Shown piece after piece: positions 46,178 to 57,165 of a DNA stretch of 64,000 nt. Each line of letters begins with the position of its first letter. Within the stretch, counting starts at the first letter, position 1. Source of the stretch: Maratus speciosus (lineage: Eukaryota; Arthropoda; Arachnida; Araneae; Salticidae); NCBI GenBank assembly GCA_963932465.1, contig OZ010789.1, forward strand, positions 597,709,968-597,773,967, in the 5' to 3' direction. A program made the translations under genes and the position numbers. The notes below the pieces were generated by a model. The model was not told where the DNA came from. It made no database searches and saw nothing but the letters and a program-made list of their open reading frames with translations.

Positions 46178-47500
46178 ACTTTCCAACAAAGTTGAAAAGT
46201 GTTTATGACTTTGGTTTGTCTGGCCATCTAGCCGTCTGTCCGTCTGGCCGCGCTCTAACTCTCCTATATATACTCGGATCGTTCTGAAATTTATGGATGT
46301 TAGTGAGCTCTACCATAGCACGATCCCTATTTCAAATAAAGTTTCTAGCATGTTTAGTTCATTTACAGGGACAATCAAAAGTTTTCCGTTACATTACGGC
46401 CTATGGGAAAAATCATTTAAAATGGATTTAATGATGTTACATGCTTTCAAACATAATAAAATTGATATACATTTATCAAGTGTATTAAACTATGCATTCT
46501 GTAGGATATACGGTGCAAAGAATAGTTATAATTCATTTACAGGGCTACGCAAAATAATTTCGTTACAAAATGATATAGGGGTGGAGGGAATTGTTTACCG
46601 CGTATTTTAATTATGTTAAATTATTTCATGTATAATTAAATTGATATACGTCCCTGAGGTTTACTATAACTTATTTCATGTATAATACGAAGTGCATAAC
46701 ATTTACAGGGGCATACAAAAGATTTCAGATACTATATTGTATCCGAAGTACTGTACAGTAGCGATGATTGCTGGAAATGTATTTTTAATTATGTTATGTG
46801 CTTTTATGTTCCACTATATTTATGCATAGTATATAATGTGTATAAATGTTGTAATTCATATACAGGGCTACACAAAATAATTCGTAATGGTTACTGGGTA
46901 TAATTGCAAATTGCTTAAAGGTTGTTCTTAAACGAGTTATGCATTTTTATTCGGAACTGCATTTTGTTTACTAAGATATGTTTGTAGTACATAGATAAAA
47001 GGATATACAGGGTCACGCAAAGAATTGGATACATGGCCTTCTATAAATGATAATTCCTGGAAATGTGATTTCAGTAGTTTTAAGAGTGTTTTACATTGAA
47101 TTAAACTTTAGCTAAATACTGACGTGTATTAAAGGTACTAGATTAACTACAGGGCTGTACAAATGTATAAAAGCATGTTTTAATCTATTAATATAAATTG
47201 CTGAAAGAGAAATTTCAACCTGTTATGCGTTTTCTTGCTAAACTAAATTTTCCCAATATATAGTATGTATATCAACCTACAGATCAAATACAGGTCTGTT
47301 CAAAAGAATTGGAATACATATTTGGCTATAGACAGTAACTCATAAATCAGTTTTTCAAATGTTTCATGTGTTTTCTAAAATGTTTACTTAGTTCTCTTAT
47401 ATACATCATTTCTCTAAATAACGAAGTTTTGTTAAAGCAATCAGGAAGAGTTGGAAAGTGTTTAATAATCTATGCTTAATGCATGATTTTTCTTACTTGT
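46178..47500 (+). repeat. ~150-bp-unit repeat family, copy D (best preserved)
   Basis: The head is a hairpin CACTTTCCAAC-AAA-GTTGAAAAGTG (46178-46202), then TTTGGTTTGTCTGGCCATCT and CCGTCTGTCCGTCTGG. Seven units follow, each marked by (A)TTTACAGGGxxAC.CAAAA at 46361, 46535, 46701, 46858, 47003, 47144 and 47286 (spacing 141-174 bp). It ends GTTGGAAAGTG (47450-47460) and CTATGCTTAATGCATGATTT. GTTGGAAAGTG is the inverse of the starting CACTTTCCAAC, so the element has an 11-bp TIR. No coding frame is conserved between copies. Confidence 0.8.
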
Positions 47501-47548
47501 TTAACTATGGTTTTTGGATATTATTGGTATATTACCAATATTTATAAT

Positions 47549-48187
47549 TACAGTAGAGCGCCTATTATCCGAAAAAGTCGGGACCGACCACAGTTCGAAT
47601 AAGCACCTTCACACGTTATCCATGTTTAGGGCTGCCAGACCAGCTATTGATGGCGTGTTTATTTTATTTTATTTTATTTTTTCTTATTTATTTATTTATT
47701 TTTACTTTTTTATCATTTAACATTTTCTTTTTCTTTTTTTATCATCTTCTGAACTCCAGAGCTTATAATTTCAGCAAAAAAGCTTCAGATTGTTGCTTGC
47801 TTCAAAGAAGACATTCTTTTCAATGCTGCCATATCTTGAATTATTCTTATACGTAAGTTGAATAGAATCAGCGTTCTTCTGCCGTTCGAGCCATTTCATA
47901 TCTGTTTCCAAATATTCAAAGATTCAAAGGCTTCGTTATGTGAGGGACGTGGAAAGCATCGTTTTCATTTTCTTCAATTTTTTTTCGTTGTTATTGTTCC
48001 CAACGATAAACTAATCGGGGATTCGATTTCGCATGTTAAAACTGAAGTGAAAAAAATATGAGAAACAGGTTGCTTGGATAATTAGAAGTTCGGAAAGTTC
48101 TGTTTAAAATTTTTTTGACAGAAATAGGCTTTTCGGATAATTGAGAGCCCGATTAATTTGAGTTCCGATAATAGGAGGTCTACTGTA
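47549..48187 (-). mobile_element. Tigger/pogo-derived element, 635 bp
   Basis: TA (47549-47550, 48186-48187) bounds CAGTAGAGCGCCTATTATCC..GGGACCGACCACAG on the left and GAGTTCCGATAATAGGAGGT..CTACTG on the right. It is the sister of 30421-31885 in opposite orientation but without the LINE insert, giving the empty-site structure for that insertion. Confidence 0.85.
47765..47950 (-). pseudogene. Tigger transposase C-terminal remnant
   Basis: The minus strand carries the same block as 31420-31600: ..IWKQI, IIQDMAALKRMSSLKQ-type sequence, then a Phe-rich end. It is non-functional; the upstream catalytic region is deleted in both copies, so the internal deletion predates their spread or both derive from one deleted parent. 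Confidence 0.5.
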
Positions 48188-48288
48188 CTTTTACTATCAA
48201 ATTGATAGGTGCAGATAGGGCGCAATGGAACATTTATAAAATTTATGTATCTTTCTTCTGTAATTTACAGAAAAATGCAAGAATCAAT
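48188..48288. other. Short spacer between two elements
   Basis: About 100 bp with no feature separates the Tigger end from the start of the pogo-like element. Confidence 0.4.
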
Positions 48289-48925
48289 TAAGGTAAAGTA
48301 CCCAGTAGTTGACACTGGACCAATAGTTGACACTTTTGTAGAAACAGTAGTGTAACACGAAAACGTCACAGGTAGGAACATGAGAGACACAGAATTTTTT
48401 ACATCTATCACCTTGCGGCAAAACTGAGAACTAAAACTATAAACAGTAGAGCCCAATTCCAATAAGGCGGAAGACAACAAAGAAGCATGTGTGCAAAGTT
48501 CAATTTATCGAATTTATCTTAAGAAAAGTGATAAGGATCGCACGTTACAGTAAGTATTAAAACCCGTAATTTATCTTAATTTCGGGTTATGTTTTGATTG
48601 ATATTGATTGTTTCGATGTCCAAGAATTGTATTGGAATAAAATTCATGCATTTTGTGCAAAATAACGAGAGTGAGTGTGAGTGTCAACTATTGAATATGA
48701 AAAGAAACAGATTTTCAAAAGTTGACATCCAGTGTCAACTACTCGCTCATGTTGGGGTTGTGTTAATCTAATTCAGTGCAATGAAAATAAGCTGCAATCT
48801 ACCAGATAAATTCATGACTGACATTTGAAAAACTAAAAATGCATTTAAACCAATTGATGACACAGGATGTCAATTATTGAAATTAGGGAGGGTAAACTAC
48901 TAAAATCAATTATTTATTTTTTTAG

Positions 48926-49351
48926 ATGCCACCTACGAAGGGAAATTTTAGGAATTACACGGTTGGTTGGTTGGTTGGTTGGTTGTATTTATGACGGCCA
49001 ATTATCTGCACGAGGGATATAGGCCCAGGGGGGAGTGCCCTTCGTGGGGTCTTTCTAAGGGAACCTTACCCGTATTAACGCTTGGAAATCCGAGGTTCGA
49101 AGAAAACCACGAAAACTCCGAACGATTAGGCCGACGGGCGCGATTGGGATTGAACCCAGCACCTCCCGTCTACCAGATTCGAGAGCAGAACCTCTCAGCC
49201 ACTGGTGGGGCTGGAATTACACGGACGAGAGCATGAGAGCTGCCGTAGAATACGTTAAAGTCAACAAAGCTGGGTACAAAACAGCGGCTAAAAAATGTAA
49301 CGTGCCTAGAATAACTCTGGAATAGAAAGTTGAGGGAAAAACCTCAATGAA
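48926..49351 (+). pseudogene. Pogo/Jerky-type transposase N-terminus (psq-type HTH), interrupted by SINE
   Basis: ATG 48926 follows a TTTTTTTTAG acceptor-like stretch and reads MPPTKGNFRNYT up to the SINE. After the SINE, the frame resumes exactly at 49223 with DESMRAAVEYVKVNKAGYKT and KCNVPRITLE, then TAG (49322-49324 region). This is the pipsqueak-type helix-turn-helix that begins pogo-like transposases (pattern ..AA.KC.VPR.TL..). The stop and the Copia insertion 25 bp later end the gene; the CENPB and DDE domains are not found downstream of 57170. Confidence 0.7.
48961..49222 (-). mobile_element. tRNA-derived SINE with (AACC)n tail
   Basis: The minus strand starts CCAGCCCCACCAGTGGCTGA. 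The Pol III A box TGGCTGAGAGG (rc at 49191-49201) and B box GGTTCAATCCC (rc at 49146-49156) are ~35 bp apart, as in a tRNA gene. A body of ~130 bp follows and ends ATTGGCCGTCATAAATACAA then (CCAA)n (48961-48984 on plus). The target duplication GGAATTACAC (48951-48960 and 49213-49222) shows a retroposed copy, not a tRNA gene. The tRNA of origin is not identifiable by eye. Confidence 0.85.
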
Positions 49352-49932
49352 TGTTATGTGCCATAATCCTTGAAACAAAAAAACTCTTATAATATCGCAG
49401 ACTGTTAATGACTTATTTTAATTCATTTTCTGTTACTTTCTTTTCAGGGTCTCATAAGTACGTGTTTATGCCCAACCTAGCATATCTGCGGTTGATGGTG
49501 GACTTTGCAAATGTATTGTATATGTATCGGCTTTTCGCGCGTTTTTTTTCTCTCTCTGTCATGTTTTCTTACGGAAGGGAAGAGGTGCTTTTTTTCCTCT
49601 CCCTCCATTCTGTGTTATTAATTACATTTAACCTAGAAATATCATTAAATCTTTTAAAGGAAAGGAAATCAGTTTTTGTGGTTCAAGCGTGCACACAATC
49701 AATTCGAAAAGAAAATTATTATGCAACACATATTCTATTTATAAAACTATAGGTATTTTCATGTGACATATGCATACATTTTCAATGGAGCAGTTCAACC
49801 AAGGATCGGGGGGGGGGGGGGGACCCTGCGACATTTTGAGGTAAACCAAATTCCTTATCTCTTTTCTTCCTAACTTTGGAAAAAATTATATATTAGAATA
49901 TCCAATATTCAAGAGGTCTCTTCTTAATAACA
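49352..49932 (+). repeat. Copia 5' LTR
   Basis: 581 bp, TGTTATGTGCC..TAATAACA, carrying a G-run of ~14-17 at about 49808-49822 that is only GGGGCGG in the 3' LTR. As in other Copia elements it should hold the Pol II promoter and polyadenylation signals, but none is assignable by eye. The next sequence, GATTATGTGACATGAT, would be the primer-binding site and partly resembles the Copia initiator-tRNA site. Confidence 0.9.
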
Positions 49933-50189
49933 GATTATGTGACATGATTTCTCGCATTGCTACAGAGGAAAATTGAAAATTATTGCTACTTTATTATTTA
50001 AGAATAGTATCTGAAAATGTTTGAAATATAGAATTTGATATCATATGAAGCTTTAGAAAAATGTTTTATAATAAGTATTTTTGCTATGCCTAAAAAAGCA
50101 TAAGCAACTTAACGATACTATTATTACATTATTATTTAAAACCTTTTTTACTCATATAATTTGGATATTGACATCATATTTATCTACCC

Positions 50190-52599
50190 TCTATATATAA
50201 AATCCTAATGAATAGAATTGAAACGAATTTATGTAACGATTCTATGGTACGACTGATAAAACAACTGATTACGTTTCACGGCGATTTCTCCTAAAATATG
50301 GAATACTTTGCGATGAAATTAACACCAAAAATCCGTATTGATCCACAGATCTCAAAACTGGTATTAGAATTTTAAAATTAGAATTAGTTTTCGAAATATT
50401 AATTTTTTTCTAATTTTAAATACTTTTTTACTAATGATGGCAACTCAAATTTTAATCATAACAGATATTTTTTTTCATATTTTAGAAAAGGTTATTTTAA
50501 ATTAATTCGGCGACGAGTTTGGCCTCCCTTAAATGTATGCTAAGAAATGCATCATGTTACTTTTATTCAGAATTCAATTTGTATTTCATTATCATTTTAT
50601 TTAATACAAAACTTTAATTTAAAATTGAAACCTTCAAAATAAATGGCTTTTACTTTATTCTTTTTTAAACGAAACGAAAAGAAAAATATTAGACGCAGAT
50701 GTCATATACGCAACGGGGTACCTTATTGGCGCCAAAATGGCGTTATTTTGCCTGACATGGTAACCCGGCTATTGTTGCTTATTTATTAATAAATGTTTAT
50801 TTGAATTTATTTTCTTTTTATTTACAAAAAAAAAAAAAAATTAAATTGTTTTGTTCTATAGTTATTAATTATTTTTTTTATATATATTTATTGTTATTTC
50901 ATTTTAAAAATAACAGAAAATAATTTGAAAATACATATGTAACAGGTATTTGAAAACGAGGTTTTCGCCAAATTGTCGTAAAAAGAAATCACGCCAAACC
51001 CGGTGCGTATGTGACAATGCAACAAATCATGAGATTTAATTTCCACTTAAAAGCAACATTTTAATGTTATTACTTCTCCCGTCGACCAATTTCGCTAAAT
51101 TATATAAATAGCCAAATTATACAAATTGACATATTTTTTTATTTTAAATAACAAAAGAACAAATAAATTAGTATAACATTAATAAAAATACAAATAAAAC
51201 GTCGAAATAAAAATCACTTCATGGCGTGAACAAGTGTAACTTCCTTAAAGTCAAGTGAATGTGATATTTCGCATTTAATCTTATATTGGCATTTAATCAT
51301 TAATTGGCATTTAATCATTGGCATATCATTATTGGCATTTAATCTTATAGTTTGGCGACAGATTTTTGGTCGATGGGATAAGCAAGTAGCACCGTTTTAA
51401 TTTACCACTCGAAAAATAAAAAAATGCTAACTGGCGAGTTAAAAAAAGCTATTGGCGAGATTTTCACCCGGCTAACATAAAAGTACCAGGAATTCTTTGT
51501 GATCATGACAACTTTTATGTAGTTTTATTCGAAAAAATAATTTTGATTCTTTAATCAAAATGGAAACCTTTCTTATGAAAAGCGAAGGAATCAGCCCGTT
51601 GTTTATGTCAGTTACATGACTTGGACTATTATAATATAAACAAAATAATGGGATAGAATAATATTCGGCGACTTATTACACCTGTGTCTGGCTAACATTA
51701 AAGTACCAAAATGGCCGCCTGGAATATAAAAAGAGAAGGGATCGGCCTGGAACTGTTGATGATAGTCACATGACTTAGGCTATTATTATAGAGATTGTTT
51801 TCAATTTTAAAAAGAGCGCAAAGAATAATATTTCCTAACGATTAAAAATTTATTTTCACGTGACTATTAAAAGCAGAAAAAAACCTTTAAAATTACTGTT
51901 AAATGAGTACGTGTTAAAGGCAGGAAAATATTGAAAACTATGTCCTGAAAATTGTATTTACACGTGAATATTAAAAGGGAAAGGAAAATTTAAAATAATA
52001 AATACATTAATATGCGTTTAACCCTTTCACGCACAAGGCACTTCTATTCGTAAAATCTTGAAATCAGTGAATGGCACCAGAATTTACAAACAAATTTCCA
52101 AATACAAAAATACTTTTGTTCACTTACTTAATTAAAGGGAAATTTTCATCCCAATATTCTGATGCTAATGTGGCTTTTAAGAATTAAAATTAAGTGGTCC
52201 AAATATAAACCACCGCCCTTGAAGGGGTTAAAGCAGCAAATTTTAGTAATTGTATTATGTCAATCGTTTTATAACGCTGTTAAAAATACCAAGAGAAAAA
52301 GACTCTGTTTACTTAATTCCATTTTATTTTAGCTTCTTTTCAAATGCTTAACTAATCTTTTTTAACCAAACACGAAAACAACCATTGGATGTCTTAACAG
52401 CAACTGATTCTACCTTAAATTTTTGCAATCAAAGGGAATTGAATGGAAACCCGTTTAAAGGGAGATCGCTACAGGTTTTTTCAGTATAATTCAATCTTCT
52501 CTAATCTTTTTAAAACCGATCAGATTAGCGTGCTTTTAGATTCTACAGTGTCTGAACGGGGGTTGGCGAGCGTAGCTTGCAGGGGGCATAGCCCCCTAG
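50190..52599 (+). mobile_element. Helitron-like insertion in the Copia leader
   Basis: The 3' end is distinctive: GGCGAGCGTAGCTTGCAGGG then GGGGGC-ATA-GCCCCC hairpin and CTAG (52596-52599) followed by T, as at Helitron/Helentron 3' ends (hairpin plus CTRR, insertion before T). The proposed 5' end is TCTATATATAAAATCCTAAT at 50190, the TC-start form common in arthropod Helitrons. The interior has no Rep-helicase and contains a ~215-bp imperfect repeat (GGCTAACATAAAAGTACCA at 51473; GGCTAACATTAAAGTACCA at 51692). No TSD is expected. The 5' boundary is inference. Confidence 0.5.
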
Positions 52600-52638
52600 T
52601 ATATATATATAAGATCGTAGTATATATATATATGAAAA

Positions 52639-54244
52639 ATGAGTATCTTAAAGGATACTGTGATAAAAAAACTGAACGCAAGCAATTATAATGTTTCGAA
52701 GTTCAGATTAGAAATGTATTTACAGAAGGAGGACCTCTATAGTGCTATCCGTCAGGATCCACCCGATCCAATGACACATGATTTTAGAAACAAAAATAGG
52801 AAAGCGCGTGCCATTATAAATTTGTTGATCGATGACGATCAGATTATTAATGTGAAGAATTCAGATAGCACGCGAGAGTGTTGGCTTGCTTTAAAGGAAG
52901 TTCATGAACATTCTAATCTAAGTAGTAAACTATTTCTTCTAAGAAAACTTTATTCCACAAAATTAAACGAAGGTCGTAATATGGTTGATCACCTTACCAA
53001 AATATATGAAACGCGCGATAAGCTAGCTGCTATCGGCGAAAAAGTAAGTTATCAACACCTTGCTGCTTTAATGCTCTGCTCTCTCCCTTCCAGGTATGAC
53101 GGTCTCATTACCGCTTTGGAGGCAAGGGATGAGCGTGACCTTAGTGCTAGTTTTATCCGCACAAAACTGATAGATGAATATTCAAAAAGAATTGAAAATA
53201 ACAGCGAAAGTGAGAACAGTCACTCCTCATTAAAGGTGGTGAAATTCCATAAAAACAAACAAAATAAATTCTGCCGGTACTGCAAAAAGAATTCTCACAA
53301 TATTGATGATTGTTGGACCTTGAAAAATAAAAATAAAAATAATCCTAAGCAGTACCAATACCCTAATCGTTTTCCCAACCAGACTCAAAAATCGGCTATA
53401 TGCTGTCAAGGCAGAGCATATGCGAATACAAACAAAAATAGGAATTTTGAAAAAGAAACACCTAATGATAGAAATGTTACATTTTTTGTTGGGGATAATA
53501 TAAAAGATCTCTGGGTGATTGATTCAGGGTCTTTAGCTCATATTAGTAATAACAAAAACAAGTTTAATGATTTTCATAACAGTGCTTCTAGCGTAACAAT
53601 CGCAAACGATCAAGAGCTTTGCTCTGACGGTTACGGGACTATAAAATTAAATACATTAATGTCGGATAATGCTCACAGAACGATAACACTAAAGAATGTA
53701 TTGTATGTACCCGAAATTGAAACAAATTTAATTTCTATAAAAAGGGCTACTGAAAATGGTTGTAAAGCCATATTTGAACAACAATCTTGCAAGATAACTC
53801 ACGAAGGTGTTACGTACCTCGAGGGCTATGTAAACAATAATTTATATGAATGTAAAATAGAACAAAATATGTCTCACAATGTAAATATTATAAATGAATG
53901 CGAAAATAGAAATTGTCTACACAAATGGCATGGGAGATTAGGCCACAGAAACGTTAATCATATTAAGGAATTAGTAAATAATGATATGGCGTTAGGAATT
54001 AAAATTGACAAATGTAAACACGGTGATACCTGCGAAATATGCATAATTACTAAACTCACTAGTGATCCATATCCCAAAGCCGCTAGTTTTCGAGCTACAA
54101 AGCACACAGAATTAGTGCACTACGATTTATGTGGGCATATGCAAACAGCGACGGTTGGCGGAAAATATTATTTTTTGACTTTTGCAGATGATTTTAGCCG
54201 GTTTACCATAACGTACTTACTGAGAACCAAAGATGAAGTTTTCC

Positions 54245-54283
<39 letters not shown>

Positions 54284-56566
54284 TTGCAATGACCGCGAAT
54301 AAATTTGGCAGGAAGGTGCGTGCTACCCGTACCGACAACGAAGGGGAATACACAGGGAAGGAAATTGAAAATTATCTAAAAAATGAGGTAATTAACCATC
54401 AACTTACTTTTCCGTATTCCGCACCCCAAAATGGGGTTGCGGAGCGTAAGAACCGTACCTTGATGGAGATGGCTCGCTGCCTACTTAAAGACAGTGGTTT
54501 ACATAACTAATTCTGGGGCGAAGCCGTCTGCACAGCAACTTACATACAAAATCGCCTCCCGACTTCATCCAACGACTGCACTCCCTACGAAAAATGGACT
54601 GGTCTCAAACCAGATCTTTCAAACATTAAAAACTTCAGTTGTCGTGCCTTTGCTTATGTGAAAAAGACTCATAGAAGAAAATTGGATAATACAGAGGTGA
54701 TATTCGTAGGTTACGACAATAGGAGTAAGGTCTACAGAGTTTTTACGGACGGTAAGAAAATCGTAATAAGTCGAACCGTAAAATTTCTGGAGACTAAAAG
54801 TGAAAACATAACTGAGGATAGCATATCAAATAAAACCAATGAAATACCGAATTCTGAAAATCCGGTTCCGAAATTACAATTAATCGAGGATAATATTGAC
54901 AGCGCCGAAGATACAACGCAAAATCGAAATGCAAATTCGGATACAGCGCAGAACGTCCCGCATAGATCAAACAGACCGAACAGGGGAGTTCCTCCCGATA
55001 GGTTTGCATTCTTAACAAATAAAGTTAAAGTAGAAGATCAGAAAAGTTGGGACGATATAAAAAAATATGCAAAACCCGATTGAAAAGGAAAAGTGGATAG
55101 AAGCGACTTTCGAAGAAATGAATTCTCTTCGCGAAAATGATACATGGGAATTGGTCGAAGTCCCACCAGGAACGAAAGTGATCGGTTGCAAGTGGGCGTT
55201 CAAATCTAAATACAATAGCCACGGTTTGCTGGAAAAGTTTAAGGCTAGGCTGGTCGCAAAGGGTTTTCCCCCAAAATATGGGGTAGATTATGATGAGACC
55301 TTTGCACCAGTCGCGTCTCATACGACAATTAGAAGTTTTTAGCAATGGCATTGTATAAGGATCTGAACTTAAGACATGTAGATATTAAGACCGCTTTCCT
55401 TCACGGGGAATTGCAAGAAAATGTGTATATGCATCAGCCTGAAGGCTATTCAGTTCCGGGAGAGGAGCATACGGTATGCAGACTCAAAAAGGCGATTTAT
55501 GGTTTGAAGCAGGCCGCCAGAGCGTGGAACCTGACATTACATAAATCATTATCTAAATTAGGTTTTCACCAGTAGGATCGATACACGTTTATATAAACAA
55601 ACAACCAATAACACAGCGACTTACGTAATCGTTTTAGATGATCTCCTCATAGCTGGGGAAGATGAGAACATTAATATACTTGTAAACGAATTAAACAAAG
55701 AATACCCTGTAACTGACTTAGGTGAAGCAAAATATTATCTGGGGATAAATATAAATCGGCCTGACAAAAATACTATGACGCTTGATCAAATTAATAAAAT
55801 TAATGTTTTGATAATCAAATTCGGCTTAGAAAACTCCAAACCAACTAATATACCAATGGAACCAGGATACGTTAAATTAGCGGATAATGAAAATCTCCTT
55901 CCGAATAATACGAATTACAGACAAGCCGTGGGAGCTCTACTATACATCGCGACTGTATCCAGGGCAGATATTTGTGCCGCTGTAAATATTTTAAGTCGCA
56001 GAAACGAGCGTCCAAGGGCTAAGGATTGGGAAGCTGTTAAGCGAACAATCAGATATCTTAAAACTACAATTGACTTAAAATTAACATACACTAATTTAGA
56101 GAAACTTGTCTTGAGGGCATATTCTGATTCAGACTGGGCGAATGATCCTACTGACAGAAAGTCAGTGTCAGGAATCCTACTTATGATTGGAAATAACCCA
56201 CTTCTGTGGACATCAAAAAGGCAGGCTTGCATTGCCATGTCGTCAGCTGAGTCAGAGTACGTGGCTGCCGCTTGTGCAGCACAAGAGGCAATTTGGATTC
56301 TACAACTCCTGAAGGAACTGGACCTCGAGCAAGAACTACCTATACAACTGTTTGAGAACAACCAGTCCTCCATTAAACTTTCCGAAAGCGACAAGCATCA
56401 TCAAAGAACCAAGCATATTTCTCTTCGTTATCATTTATTGATAAACCTTGTCGAGGAAGGGACAATAACTATGACTTACCTTGAAACTGCAGCAATGACT
56501 GTCGATCTGCTAACGAAACCCCTGCCTCGATTCGCGCTTCACAGAAAAACCTTATTAAACCTGTAA
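52639..56566 (+). pseudogene. Copia gag-pol polyprotein gene (inactivated)
   Basis: The gene starts ATG 52639 (MSILKDTVIKKLNASNYN). Residue numbers refer to this start. Gag ends in a CCHC knuckle (CRYCKKNSHNIDDC, ~212-225). Protease has IDSGSLAHI (Asp ~294). The integrase zinc finger has HKWHGRLGH and CEIC (~425-470), and the core triad D496, D566, E602 keeps 35 residues between the last two. A 31-nt A run (54251-54281) codes poly-Lys at ~538-548. Breaks: TAA at 54508-54510 before FWGEAV; frameshifts near 55065-55085 and 55340; stop at 55573. In RT, KWAFKSKYN and YETFAP-like blocks and AFLHGELQENVYM are clear, but the YVDD box reads V-L-D-D (55631-55642). RNase H has SDSDW and SSAESEY, but DNQ reads NNQ. 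It is not functional. Confidence 0.92.
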
Positions 56567-56585
56567 AACTTTTTTTGTTCCGGCG

Positions 56586-56597
56586 AATCAGCGGGGG
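56586..56597 (+). promoter_or_regulatory. Copia polypurine tract
   Basis: The purine-rich GAATCAGCGGGGG lies directly before the 3' LTR (starts 56598), where plus-strand DNA synthesis is primed in Copia elements. Position and composition fit the family. Confidence 0.6.
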
Positions 56598-57165
56598 TGT
56601 TATGTGCCAGAATCCTTGAAACAAAAAAACTCTTATAATGTCGCAGACTGTTAATGACTTATTTTAATTCATTTTCTGTTACTTTCTTTTCAGGGTCTCA
56701 TAAGTACGTGTTTGTGCCCAACCCAGCATATCTGCGGTTGATGTTGGACTTTGCCAAATGTATATGTATAGGCTTTTCGCGCATTTTTTTTCTCTCTCTG
56801 TCATGTTTTCTTACGGAAGGGAAGGGGTTCTTTTTTCCTCTCTCTCCATTCTGTGTTATTAATAACATTTAACCTAGAAATATCATTAAATCTTTTAAAG
56901 GAAATGAAATCAGTTTTTGTGGCTCAAGCGTGTACACAATCAATTCGAAAAGAAAATTATTATGCAACACATATTCTATTTATAAATCTATAGGTATTTT
57001 TATGTGACATATGCATACATTTTCAATGGAGCAGTTCAACCAAGGATCGGGGCGGACCCTGCGGCATTTTGAGGTAAGCCAAATTCCTTATCTCTTTTCT
57101 TTCTAACTTTGGAAAAAATGATATATTAGAATATACATTATTCAAGAGGTCTCTCCTTAATAACA
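56598..57165 (+). repeat. Copia 3' LTR
   Basis: 568 bp, near-identical to 49352-49932 apart from scattered substitutions (e.g. CCATAATCC versus CCAGAATCC; ATATCGCAG versus ATGTCGCAG) and the shorter G-run (GGATCGGGGCGGACC). It is followed by the ATGAA duplication and the remaining right part of the pogo-like element. Confidence 0.9.

Larger units (their letters stand above)
49352..57165 (+). mobile_element. Full-length Ty1/Copia LTR retrotransposon with 5-bp TSD
   Basis: LTRs start TGTTATGTGCC and end CTTAATAACA (TG..CA). ATGAA is duplicated at 49347-49351 and 57166-57170. Between them lie a leader with a Helitron-like insertion and a gag-pol gene in the order gag, protease, integrase, RT, RNase H, the defining Copia order. 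The LTRs differ by scattered substitutions and a G-run length change, so insertion is not very recent. All coding damage is described under the gag-pol entry. Confidence 0.95.

Noticed and set aside
49141..49212. tRNA-like A and B boxes, possible tRNA gene
   Set aside because: The 3' part does not fold as a tRNA, the sequence continues into a body with an (AACC)n tail, and it has target duplications: a SINE.
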